Assembly: GCA_049587715.1 (NCBI GenBank)
Contig: JBAVEL010000027.1
Location: forward strand, 1 to 29,423
Reading direction: 5' to 3'
Source: JBAVEL01 sp049587715
GTDB lineage: Bacteria > Bacteroidota > Ignavibacteria > UBA10030 > UBA6906
DNA length: 29,423 bases
Below are positions 15,702 to 22,998 of this stretch, piece by piece (position 1 is the stretch's first letter; the number at the start of each line of letters is the position of its first letter). The notes beneath the pieces were generated by a model. The model searched no databases. It was given only the letters and a program-made list of their open reading frames with translations, and was not told the DNA's origin. A program made the position numbers and the translations under genes.

Positions 15702-18700
15702 CGGGAGGGTCTCCTTGAAAGAATTCCGCCTTCCGGCGCGGGACCCGTCCCGCCCGGCATCACCAGCCGTCCCTCCTGCAGAACCTTCACCCAGTAGGCC
15801 CGCATGGCCCGGATGGTGTCGGAGGAGGCGTAGCCGGGGAATCCGTATGCAAAATAGAGGGAACTCACGATCCCCGGGGGGATCTGCACGATATCGTCCG
15901 CAGGGAACGCCTCGGTGGCGGACCCGATCATGTTCCATCCCCGGGCCACCTCCACCGAATCACCCGCCCGGGCCGCTCCCACCAGCCGGCTGAGCCCGGG
16001 AGCGGGGAACTTGAGCCAGTACCCGGTCCCGTACTCCATGGTGTCCCTTCCCGCATACCCCTGCGGCGTGAATATGAATGCCTGTGAAACGGAGCCGGGG
16101 AACACCTCCTCCCGCCTCCGGTCCGGCACCGTCACGGGCACCGAGAGCATGTTCCACCCGTCCCGCAGGGAGTCCGCCACCGCTCTGCCGATGACAAAGG
16201 GGCCGTCGCTCACATCCCCCACATCCGGCACACCGGCGCTCGTCACCCTCAGAACGGCCTCTGCGGTCGTGGGACCCGTCACCACCCAGGGCTCGCTCCC
16301 GTCATCGGGCGCGGCGGCAAACAGGGTGTCAAAAGCAGAACCCCCGTCCCGCGAGAGGGCAATCACCACATTCCCCGTCAGCTTCACCGAGTTCCAGCCC
16401 AGGGTGGCCGTGGTGCCCTCTTCCAGCATCTCCCCCCCGTTGGGGGATGTGACGGCGATGGCGGCACTCGCAATGGAGAAGTCCCCTCCGCTTGCAGCCG
16501 CAAGCGAGGGAACGGCCACGCTCGCCACGCGCACACGCGCCGTGTGCGTGGAAGGACCCGTGACCCCGAGGAGTTCCTCTCCGTCGTTGGCCGTGGAGGC
16601 GGCCAGGGTCTCGGGCCAGGCGGCTCCCCCGTCCCGGGAGAGCAGAATCCGCACGTTCCCGGGGAGGAAGGAGGACTCCCACCGCACCGCTCCCGTGGAG
16701 TCGATGAACCAGGTCTCCCCGCCGTCCGGCTCCGTGAGGGTAAGGGCGGCTTCCGTGATGCTGAAGGACCCGTTGCTGGCGTCCGAAACCGGAAGGGAGG
16801 TGTCCTCCACCTTCACCTTCGCCTGCGCCGAGGCGGGTCCCGTCACCAGCCACTCCTCCGTCCCGTCATTGGGGGTGGAGGCGGCCAGGGTCTCGGGGTA
16901 GGTCACCCCCCCGTTCCGCGAGAGCAGGATGCGCACGGCGCCCGTGCCGTAGGAGGCGGTCCAGAGAACCTGCTGTGTGGAACCCGCCGCCCAGGTTTCC
17001 GAGCCGTTGGGGCTCGCAACGGTGATCACCGGCTGCACGATGGTGAAATTGGCGTTGCTTGCATCCGAGAGGTGCACGCTGTCCAGGCTGGACACCCGTA
17101 TCCGGGCCATCGGCGTACCCGGCGTGGGGACCGTCCAGAGCTCCGACCCGTCGTTGGGGGTGGAGGCAAAGACCGTGGAATACGAAGAGCCCCCGTTGGT
17201 GGAGAGCTCGATCTTCACGTTGCCGCCCAGATTCTGGCTGGTCCATGTGATCGCCTGCTGGGTTCCCGCAAACCAGGTCTCCCCTCCGTTCGGCTGCGTG
17301 AGCGAAAGCGAGGCCGTGAGGGTCACCGCCCGCAGGATGCCCGTTCCCGTGCGGTATTGCCCGTCGGGATTGGTGACGGTCACGTCCTTCACCCCCTGGC
17401 TTGCGGCCGTGGTGTTCAGGGTGAGGGTCACGGTCGTGGGGTTCACGTAGGTCACCCCCGTCACCGTCACCCCGCCCGACACGGACCCGCCGATCCGGTT
17501 GGAGAACCCCGTCCCCGGATCAAAGAACCCCGACCCCGATATCCGGGTGCCCGTCACGGTCACGGTCACCGAGGACCGCCCCGTGGGCACCGAGTCGGGC
17601 GTGCACACGGCGGGAGTCGCCGGGGGCGGAGCCAGCAACTGCACCACCCGCACACCGTAGGAGTTGGTGGAGTTGGTGAACTCCTGCGCCGTCCACATGG
17701 TCATGTCGTCGTTCGGGTCCAGACCGGTGTAGGAATAGTCCCCCCAGCGCCGACCCACACCCGCGCCTCCCGGATCCCCCCCCGGGTTGTAGGCCGCGCT
17801 GCTGGATGTGTAGAGCACGGGGGTCTGCATGGTGCCAGCCGCATCGTCCGCCAGGCGCCCCACCGTGGCCCCGTTGGCGTATTCGTTGGTCCCCGCCGTG
17901 CTGAACCCCATCGCCGCATGCCCCTGCCCCGAGACCATGACGGAGGGGAACCAGTAGTTCCGCTCATCCGTGGTGTTGGTGGGTGTGGCGGTATAGACGG
18001 TGCCCGACTGGATGACGGAGGGGGTCCCGGTGAGGTTCCCGATCTCGTACCAGCGGGCGGCATTGCGCGTCTTGGTGGCGCCCGCCACACCCGTGTTGTC
18101 CACGTTGATGGAGTGCGCCGTCCAGAGGCGCCCGTTCCGTATCACCGCCTGAAAGAGCCGGTCGTCCACGGCGCTCAGGCGTCCCACCGTCCCCCCCGTG
18201 TTTCCCAGGTGCCGCACGTTCTGGGGGGCGGATGTGGCGTTGACCGTGATGTTCAGGTTGCCCGAGAGCGTGGGTGTTCCCGCCGGGTCCGTCACCCTGC
18301 GCATCACCAAACGCCCGTACACCGCCCCGTCCACCCCGATGAAGTAGCCGTAGGTGGTAGCGGCATCGAAGTTGTCCACCCCCTGAGGGGTGTAGATGCC
18401 GCTTCCTCCCGATTGGAGATTGCGGAAGGCGGTGGCCGCAATCGGCCCGCCGCTTGTGAGCGAGCTTTTCCGCACCACAAAGACGGTGGTGTTGTTGAAG
18501 CCGCCCGAGGAGTAGAACATGTTGGCCCCGATGTACAGGGCGTGCGCGTCCAGACCCAGCGTGGGGTAGTCCGCGAAGTCCCCCGTGTTGCCCGCGGGGG
18601 AGACCACGTTGTGCTGGAAGTAGAAGAAGGTCCAGACCGTGGAGCCGCTGATCACGGCCGTGTTGCTCACGGCAAAGAGGACCCTGTTGTTGGTGGAGGC

Positions 18701-19279
18701 CACGTTGATGATGATGACGAACCACCGCCCCGTGAGCCGGTCGTAGCGTATCCGGGGGTCGCTGGTCCAGCTTCCGTTTCTCACCGGGTTGAAGAAGACA
18801 TCCATGTCGGCGTTCAGCACCCCGTCCGCAACCCCCGTGGACTTGAGGTAGCTGGCGATGCGCCCGTTCACGGCCACGATGTACTGCGTGGGTCCCACAT
18901 CCCCCATCACATCGGGAGGGAACGCCCCCGTGGTGGCCAGGGTGGCCCCCGTGAAGCTCACCCCCGTGGTCTGGGGACCCAGCAACGGCGGACCCGCCTC
19001 CGGCGGGGCATCGGGCCAGCGGGCCGCAAGCGGGGAGGCGGGATCCTGGGGCAGGTCGCTCCTGTCGGGCCGGATGCGCTTCGGCTTCCATCCCAGCATC
19101 ACGGGCCTCCCCGGGGGATGCATTGCCTCCCGTTCCATGATCTGGTCCACGGTCTCCTGAATGCCCCGTTCCCCCACCCAGGGTGTCCGGGCTTGCGCGG
19201 CCTCAGGGGGGGGAGGGACCTGGGCCGCAGCAGATCCCAGGAACAGAAGGAAGGCAAAAACCGCAAACGCGTGTCTCAT
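15698..19279 (-). CDS. Large secreted protein with four Kre9-like Ig domains
   Basis: The ATG at 19279 (1193 residues) has GGAG 6 bases upstream and opens a signal peptide (MRHAFAVFAFLLFLGSAAAQ); a GTG 12 bases earlier is less likely. Residues 95-545 form a domain I recognise only as a conserved exported type (FPPDVMGDVGPTQYIVAVNG, then RIRYDRLTGRWFVI, YPTLGLDAHALYIGANMF, and near the end MTMWTAQEF); it has no catalytic motif I can name. Residues 550-655 resemble an IPT/TIG-like domain. Four Ser/Thr-rich Kre9/KNH-like domains of about 91 residues follow (656-1030), each with PNGGETW at the start and ND(G)...W.VTGP in the middle. The duplicated GWN/GYW module (about 1038-1175) ends the protein; there is no T9SS tail. 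It is the first gene of the five-gene operon. Confidence 0.83.
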   Translation of the reverse strand: MRHAFAVFAFLLFLGSAAAQVPPPPEAAQARTPWVGERGIQETVDQIMEREAMHPPGRPVMLGWKPKRIRPDRSDLPQDPASPLAARWPDAPPEAGPPLLGPQTTGVSFTGATLATTGAFPPDVMGDVGPTQYIVAVNGRIASYLKSTGVADGVLNADMDVFFNPVRNGSWTSDPRIRYDRLTGRWFVIIINVASTNNRVLFAVSNTAVISGSTVWTFFYFQHNVVSPAGNTGDFADYPTLGLDAHALYIGANMFYSSGGFNNTTVFVVRKSSLTSGGPIAATAFRNLQSGGSGIYTPQGVDNFDAATTYGYFIGVDGAVYGRLVMRRVTDPAGTPTLSGNLNITVNATSAPQNVRHLGNTGGTVGRLSAVDDRLFQAVIRNGRLWTAHSINVDNTGVAGATKTRNAARWYEIGNLTGTPSVIQSGTVYTATPTNTTDERNYWFPSVMVSGQGHAAMGFSTAGTNEYANGATVGRLADDAAGTMQTPVLYTSSSAAYNPGGDPGGAGVGRRWGDYSYTGLDPNDDMTMWTAQEFTNSTNSYGVRVVQLLAPPPATPAVCTPDSVPTGRSSVTVTVTGTRISGSGFFDPGTGFSNRIGGSVSGGVTVTGVTYVNPTTVTLTLNTTAASQGVKDVTVTNPDGQYRTGTGILRAVTLTASLSLTQPNGGETWFAGTQQAITWTSQNLGGNVKIELSTNGGSSYSTVFASTPNDGSELWTVPTPGTPMARIRVSSLDSVHLSDASNANFTIVQPVITVASPNGSETWAAGSTQQVLWTASYGTGAVRILLSRNGGVTYPETLAASTPNDGTEEWLVTGPASAQAKVKVEDTSLPVSDASNGSFSITEAALTLTEPDGGETWFIDSTGAVRWESSFLPGNVRILLSRDGGAAWPETLAASTANDGEELLGVTGPSTHTARVRVASVAVPSLAAASGGDFSIASAAIAVTSPNGGEMLEEGTTATLGWNSVKLTGNVVIALSRDGGSAFDTLFAAAPDDGSEPWVVTGPTTAEAVLRVTSAGVPDVGDVSDGPFVIGRAVADSLRDGWNMLSVPVTVPDRRREEVFPGSVSQAFIFTPQGYAGRDTMEYGTGYWLKFPAPGLSRLVGAARAGDSVEVARGWNMIGSATEAFPADDIVQIPPGIVSSLYFAYGFPGYASSDTIRAMRAYWVKVLQEGRLVMPGGTGPAPEGGILSRRPSR
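16190..17312 (-). repeat. Four tandem Kre9/KNH-like domain repeats
   Basis: Four in-frame units of about 273 bp encode the same 91-residue fold: (S/E)PxGGExW, then VxIxLSRDGGxxxxxTLxAxTPNDGxExWxVTGP, then a closing FSI strand. A fifth copy of the same unit is in the neighbouring gene at about 13724-13998. Confidence 0.82.
19206..19213 (-). repeat. C8 homopolymer near the N-terminus of the Kre9-domain gene
   Basis: The coding strand has eight C in a row at about codons 23-25, directly after the signal peptide (encoding VPPPP). Its position matches that of the C8 tract in the next gene of the operon. Confidence 0.85.
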
Positions 19280-19330
19280 GGAGATCTCCACATTCAGTGC
19301 GGGAAAGAGGCCATGCCGGGCGGAAACCCG

Positions 19331-19400
19331 GAAAATGGGCTAAAGATAGAGAATACGGCTGACAAATCCACCAGTAATAACACTTGTTTTTCGGTTTTTG
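19331..19400 (-). promoter_or_regulatory. A+T-rich stretch, likely promoter region of the five-gene operon
   Basis: This stretch is markedly poorer in G+C than anything around it and lies between the terminator at 19446-19480 and the first gene of the operon (start 19279). On the minus strand it holds TTGTCA and TATTCT/TATCTT elements, but none at standard spacing, so I mark the region and not exact hexamers. Confidence 0.4.
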
Positions 19401-19445
19401 CTCCTCCGGCCCCCCCGGGGGGAAAGAAACAGCCCCCCTTGCGGC

Positions 19446-19480
19446 AAAAAAAACGCCCTCCCCGCATGTGGGAGGGCGTT
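19446..19480 (-). terminator. Rho-independent terminator of the Ycf48-repeat gene
   Basis: On the minus strand an 11-bp perfect stem (AACGCCCTCCC with GGGAGGGCGTT), with a 7-base loop, runs straight into eight T. It begins 25 bases after the stop of the gene at 19506-22808. This is a textbook intrinsic terminator. It separates that gene from the downstream five-gene operon. Confidence 0.93.
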
Positions 19481-19505
19481 CGGGGGAAGGCCACCGGGGC
19501 TTCCC

Positions 19506-22500
19506 TCATTTCAGGAGCAGCATCCGTTGCACATCCACGTACCTCTCACCTGAATCCTCCCCCGCCACATCCAGGCGGTAGAAATAGACACCCGAGGCCA
19601 TCCGGGAGCCGTCGAACTCCGCCATGTGATACCCCTCCTCCAGCATCTCCCCCTCCAGGAGGGTTCCCGCTTCGCGTCCCAGAAGGTCGTAGATCACGAG
19701 GGTGGCCGCCGAGGGCTCCCGCAGGCGGAAGCCGATGGTGGTGGCGGGATTGAAAGGATTGGGGTAGTTCTGATACAGCCGTGCCGCCCGGGGAGTTCCC
19801 TCGGCCTCCTCGAACTCCTCCTCCCCGAACTCGAACTCGTCGGTCGCCTCCGTCAGGGTGGTGACGGGGAAGAGCCGCCGGGGCGGATCAGTCCCCGGCT
19901 TCAGGAAGGGAATGCTGGCCAGGGCCACCGCCCCGTCCAGGATGAGCTGGCCGTCCGCTTCGAAGCTGATGGTGTCCAGGGGACCCGCGAAGGCCCTGTT
20001 GACGGCATACATCGCCCGGTAGAGCGAGTCATACGCCGCCTGCGGGTACAACTGCCAGTAGGTCATCATGGTGTCCGCCCGGGCCGAGACGTCGCAGATG
20101 CAGGCGCCGTGGAACGGATTGCCCGGCATGTCCAGAATCAGCTCCCCGAACCCCACGGGGGTTTTCCCGAGCTGGCTGGCCGCAATGTTGAACTTCAGGG
20201 CCACAAGCTCCGCAAACAGAGCGTTGTTGTGCTTGGAGGGGAGAAGCCGTGTGCGCTGCCGGAGAAGCGGTTTCCTGTTCGGCTCCCCGGGCACGCCCGT
20301 GGCGTCGAAGCCCCGCGCCGGGCCCGCATGCATTCCTGTCCGGTCCAGGAGGGTTTTCTGCAGGCCGGTGAACCCCGTTCCCAGCCCGCGCTGGATGCTC
20401 CAGCGGGTGAGACGCACCCAGCAGCGCGTCCCCGCCGAATCCCTATTCGGCTTCCAGCGCAGGTACCCCGTCTCCACCATGTGGGGCACCCCCACCACAA
20501 GGCCGCCTGCGACATCGCTCCCCGTGGCTCCCGGCCGGAAGCCGCCCTGCACAACCGTCTCCGAGAGCAGGTTCGCCCAGTTGGGATACAGGCCCTTTCC
20601 GCGGCTCACGGGCCTCAGGAACCGGATGGTCTGGGGATAGCGGAGAGCCATCGTGTCGGGGGAAATGCTCAGGAACATCCCCGCCCCCTCGGGCACCCCC
20701 ATCCCCCGCACCGCCACGCTGTCGGGAGAGCCCGGGTCGTTGGTGCGGAACACGATGAAACCTTCCTTCAGGCCCGTGCTGGAAGGATTGAAGGTCACGG
20801 AGAAGTCCCGGGAGGAACCCGGGGGAACCGCCCCGCCCGCAGGATCCACGGTGAAGCGGCTGTTGGTGGAGAATGCCTCCTGCACCATCAAGGTGGCGTT
20901 CCCCGAGTTGGCAACCGTCACCGTTGACGCCGCCGGGTGCCCCACCGTCACATCCCCGAAGTCCACCCACATTGTGGAAACCCCGAAGACCGCCAGGGCC
21001 GGATCTCCTCCCGTGGTGGTGTGCAGGATGGTCCCCCCCGAGCCCACGATGGTGCCGTGGTACACGTCGGGAAGGTCCACGCCGGCAAGGTGGCTGTTGG
21101 TCCCGCTCGACTGGGGGGTCCAGATGATGCCCCCGTTGGAGGTCCGGAGGATAAGCCCTCCGAATCCCACGGCATTCGCCACCAGCTCGGATGACATGGC
21201 CACCCCGTTGACGGGCACAACCACCCCGCTCGTCTGGGAAGACCAGGTGAGTCCCCCGTCTGTGGTGCGGAGGATGGTGCCCGCCCCGCCCACCGCCAGA
21301 CCCGCCAGCGGGCCCTGGAAAGAGACTCCGTAGAGGTTCTCCGCGGTTCCGCCGGGCCTGGAACTCCAGCTCGCCCCCCCGTCGGTGGTCTTCAGGATGG
21401 CGCCCCCCGCCCCCACCGCCAGGGCATTCCACTCATCCATCATGTGCACGCCGTTCAGCGCGGCCGTGGTTCCCGGGGGGAGGGGCGCCCAGTTCAAGCC
21501 CCCGTCCTCGGTGCGGAGCACGGTGCCTCCGCTTCCCACCGCCAGAGCGGTGCTCACCGTGGCGTGGGAAACACCCAGCAACTGGGCCCCCGTACCGCTC
21601 GTCCGCTGCGTCCAGTGGGCCCCCGCATCCGTGGTCGTCAGAATCATGCCGTTGTTCCCCACCGCCGTCGCCGCCCCAGGTTCGGCACAGGATACCCCCC
21701 AGAGGGTCCGGTCCGTGCCGCTGTTCTGGGGCCACCAGGAAAAACCGCCGTTCGTGGTGCGGAGGATGGTGCCCATATCCCCCACGGCCATGCCCGTGTT
21801 GATGTCCGCAAACGAGACTCCCATCAGGGAGACGGTGATGCCGCTTGTCTGCTCCGTCCAGTTGGTTCCGCCGTCCTCCGAGACCAGAATGTCGCCCCCC
21901 TGTCCCACGGCCACGCCGTGGAGCGGGGTCGTGAATATCACCTGCCGGAGATAGCTCGTGGTGCCGCTCGGCAGCGCATCCCAGTTCTCTCCTCCGTCGG
22001 TGGTCAGGTAGTTCGTCCCCGGCAGACCCACCGCCATCCCCCGCAGGGAATCCATGAAGCACACGCCGTAGAGGGGCTGGAATGTTCCCGTGGCCAGGTC
22101 GGTCCAGTTCGCCCCGCCGTTCGTGGTGCGGAGGATGACGCCCCCCGTCCCCACCGCCAGACCCCTCTGCACATCGAAGAAGTGGACGCCGAACAGGTGC
22201 TGGCTCGTGCCGCTTGCCTGCGCCTCCCACGTCGTTCCCCCGTCGGTGGTGCGCACGATCCTGCCGAAGGCCCCCACCGCGGTGCCCCGTCCGGGAACGG
22301 GGAAGGAGACGGCGAAGAGCCCCGTGGAGCCGGGAATGCTGATGAGGTTCCAGGTCTGGCCTCCGTCGGCCGTCCTGAGCACGCGGCCCACATCCTCCAC
22401 CGCCACCCCGTGATCATAGTCGGTGAAGCGCACGGACCTCAGGGCGTTGGATGTGTTGCTGGCCTGTTCCGTCCAGCTCAGTCCCCCGTCCACGGTCCGG

Positions 22501-22808
22501 AGGATGGTGCCTCCCGAGCCCACCACGGTCCCCGTCATGGGATCCTGGAACGAGACGCTCCACAGGTCCTCATCGGTGGGAACCCGGAGCCGCTGCCACG
22601 TGTATCCCGCGTCCGTGGTGCGAAGCACGGTGCCCGCGTTCCCCGCGGCGTATCCCGTCTGGGAGTCCCCGAAGTCTATCCCGTTCAGGGTGTTCCCCTG
22701 GGGGAGGGGATTCTGCCAGTACCAGCCGGGCTCGGCAACGGGGGCTATCTGCGCGGCCAGGGGGGCTGCCGCAAGCAGAAGGGCAAGGAGAAGCGATGAG
22801 GTCTTCAA
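19506..22808 (-). CDS. Secreted Ycf48/BNR-repeat protein with T9SS sorting domain
   Basis: I read the start as TTG at 22808 (1100 residues). It directly precedes a signal peptide (KTSSLLLALLLAAAPLAAQ) and has GAGGT 6 bases upstream; the only earlier option, a GTG at 22871, adds residues with no signal character and would lie before the predicted transcript start. Residues 24-605 hold about 13 Ycf48/BNR units (GxAVGxxGTILRTTDGGxxW) and a degenerate one, expected to form a beta-propeller. Residues 606-710 are a HYDIN/choice-of-anchor-D Ig-like domain. Residues 729-970 are the module also found in the right-edge gene. An acidic linker (FEFGEEEFEE) leads to a 90-residue T9SS tail (YQNYPNPFNPATTI ... 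MASGVYFYRL ... MLLLK). Likely a surface or secreted structural protein; no enzyme motif is seen. It appears to be a single-gene unit. Confidence 0.87.
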   Translation of the reverse strand: MKTSSLLLALLLAAAPLAAQIAPVAEPGWYWQNPLPQGNTLNGIDFGDSQTGYAAGNAGTVLRTTDAGYTWQRLRVPTDEDLWSVSFQDPMTGTVVGSGGTILRTVDGGLSWTEQASNTSNALRSVRFTDYDHGVAVEDVGRVLRTADGGQTWNLISIPGSTGLFAVSFPVPGRGTAVGAFGRIVRTTDGGTTWEAQASGTSQHLFGVHFFDVQRGLAVGTGGVILRTTNGGANWTDLATGTFQPLYGVCFMDSLRGMAVGLPGTNYLTTDGGENWDALPSGTTSYLRQVIFTTPLHGVAVGQGGDILVSEDGGTNWTEQTSGITVSLMGVSFADINTGMAVGDMGTILRTTNGGFSWWPQNSGTDRTLWGVSCAEPGAATAVGNNGMILTTTDAGAHWTQRTSGTGAQLLGVSHATVSTALAVGSGGTVLRTEDGGLNWAPLPPGTTAALNGVHMMDEWNALAVGAGGAILKTTDGGASWSSRPGGTAENLYGVSFQGPLAGLAVGGAGTILRTTDGGLTWSSQTSGVVVPVNGVAMSSELVANAVGFGGLILRTSNGGIIWTPQSSGTNSHLAGVDLPDVYHGTIVGSGGTILHTTTGGDPALAVFGVSTMWVDFGDVTVGHPAASTVTVANSGNATLMVQEAFSTNSRFTVDPAGGAVPPGSSRDFSVTFNPSSTGLKEGFIVFRTNDPGSPDSVAVRGMGVPEGAGMFLSISPDTMALRYPQTIRFLRPVSRGKGLYPNWANLLSETVVQGGFRPGATGSDVAGGLVVGVPHMVETGYLRWKPNRDSAGTRCWVRLTRWSIQRGLGTGFTGLQKTLLDRTGMHAGPARGFDATGVPGEPNRKPLLRQRTRLLPSKHNNALFAELVALKFNIAASQLGKTPVGFGELILDMPGNPFHGACICDVSARADTMMTYWQLYPQAAYDSLYRAMYAVNRAFAGPLDTISFEADGQLILDGAVALASIPFLKPGTDPPRRLFPVTTLTEATDEFEFGEEEFEEAEGTPRAARLYQNYPNPFNPATTIGFRLREPSAATLVIYDLLGREAGTLLEGEMLEEGYHMAEFDGSRMASGVYFYRLDVAGEDSGERYVDVQRMLLLK
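19895..20620 (-). other. Shared 242-residue module, copy 1
   Basis: The segment starts at RPVSRGKGLYPNWANL and ends at PFLK. It aligns along its whole length with 27320-28045. The strongest block is KHNNALFAELVALKFN followed by IAASQLGKTPVGFGEL. Other fixed points are SETVVQGGF, GATxSDxAGG, SARADxMMT, NRAFxGPLDT and GQLxxxGAV. No known enzyme motif is visible. Confidence 0.85.
20997..22735 (-). repeat. Ycf48/BNR repeat array (about 13 units plus one degenerate)
   Basis: In-frame units of about 43-44 codons recur with the cores GxAVGxGGTILRT(T/E)DGGxxW and WTxQxSGT. The last unit (LHTTTGGDPAL) has lost the aromatic residue. Confidence 0.85.
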
Positions 22809-22819
22809 AGGAACACCTC
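22806..22819 (-). promoter_or_regulatory. Shine-Dalgarno and TTG start of the Ycf48-repeat gene
   Basis: On the minus strand GAGGT (22815-22819) stands 6 bases before TTG (22806-22808), which is followed at once by Lys-Thr-Ser and a hydrophobic signal-peptide core. This pairing decides the start. Confidence 0.7.
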
Positions 22820-22861
22820 GGCAGTGTTTGGTGTGGGGTATCCGCGGGGGATCTTTGCGCC

Positions 22862-22890
22862 AATAAAGCACTATTCCCCGTTACCTTCAA
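22862..22890 (-). promoter_or_regulatory. Possible sigma70-type promoter of the Ycf48-repeat gene
   Basis: The minus strand reads TTGAAG (22885-22890), a 17-base spacer, then TTTATT (22862-22867). Each hexamer matches the sigma70 consensus at four of six positions and the spacing is ideal. It would give a leader of about 47 bases before the TTG. Promoters of FCB bacteria can differ from this consensus, so the call is tentative. Confidence 0.4.
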
Positions 22891-22998
22891 GTGGCGCCGC
22901 GGGTCGCGCGGCGGAAAAACCCATTCCTGTGCCCTGTATCACACTCCCCCTCCATCCCGCAGGCCGGAAGCCCCCCGCGGGGTCCCAAGCTCGGGGGC

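Noticed and set aside
16544..19753. A plus-strand open frame of over 1000 codons antisense to the Kre9-domain gene, and similar ones at 2400-4865, 24223-27015 and 26556-28154
   Set aside because: They are antisense shadows caused by high G+C, are rich in Arg, Gly, His and Pro, have no domain or signal peptide, and lie opposite genes with clear domains.
22970..22998. GC-rich inverted repeat after the amylase stop as an intrinsic terminator
   Set aside because: The stem has a loop of about 17 bases and no T-run follows on the minus strand.
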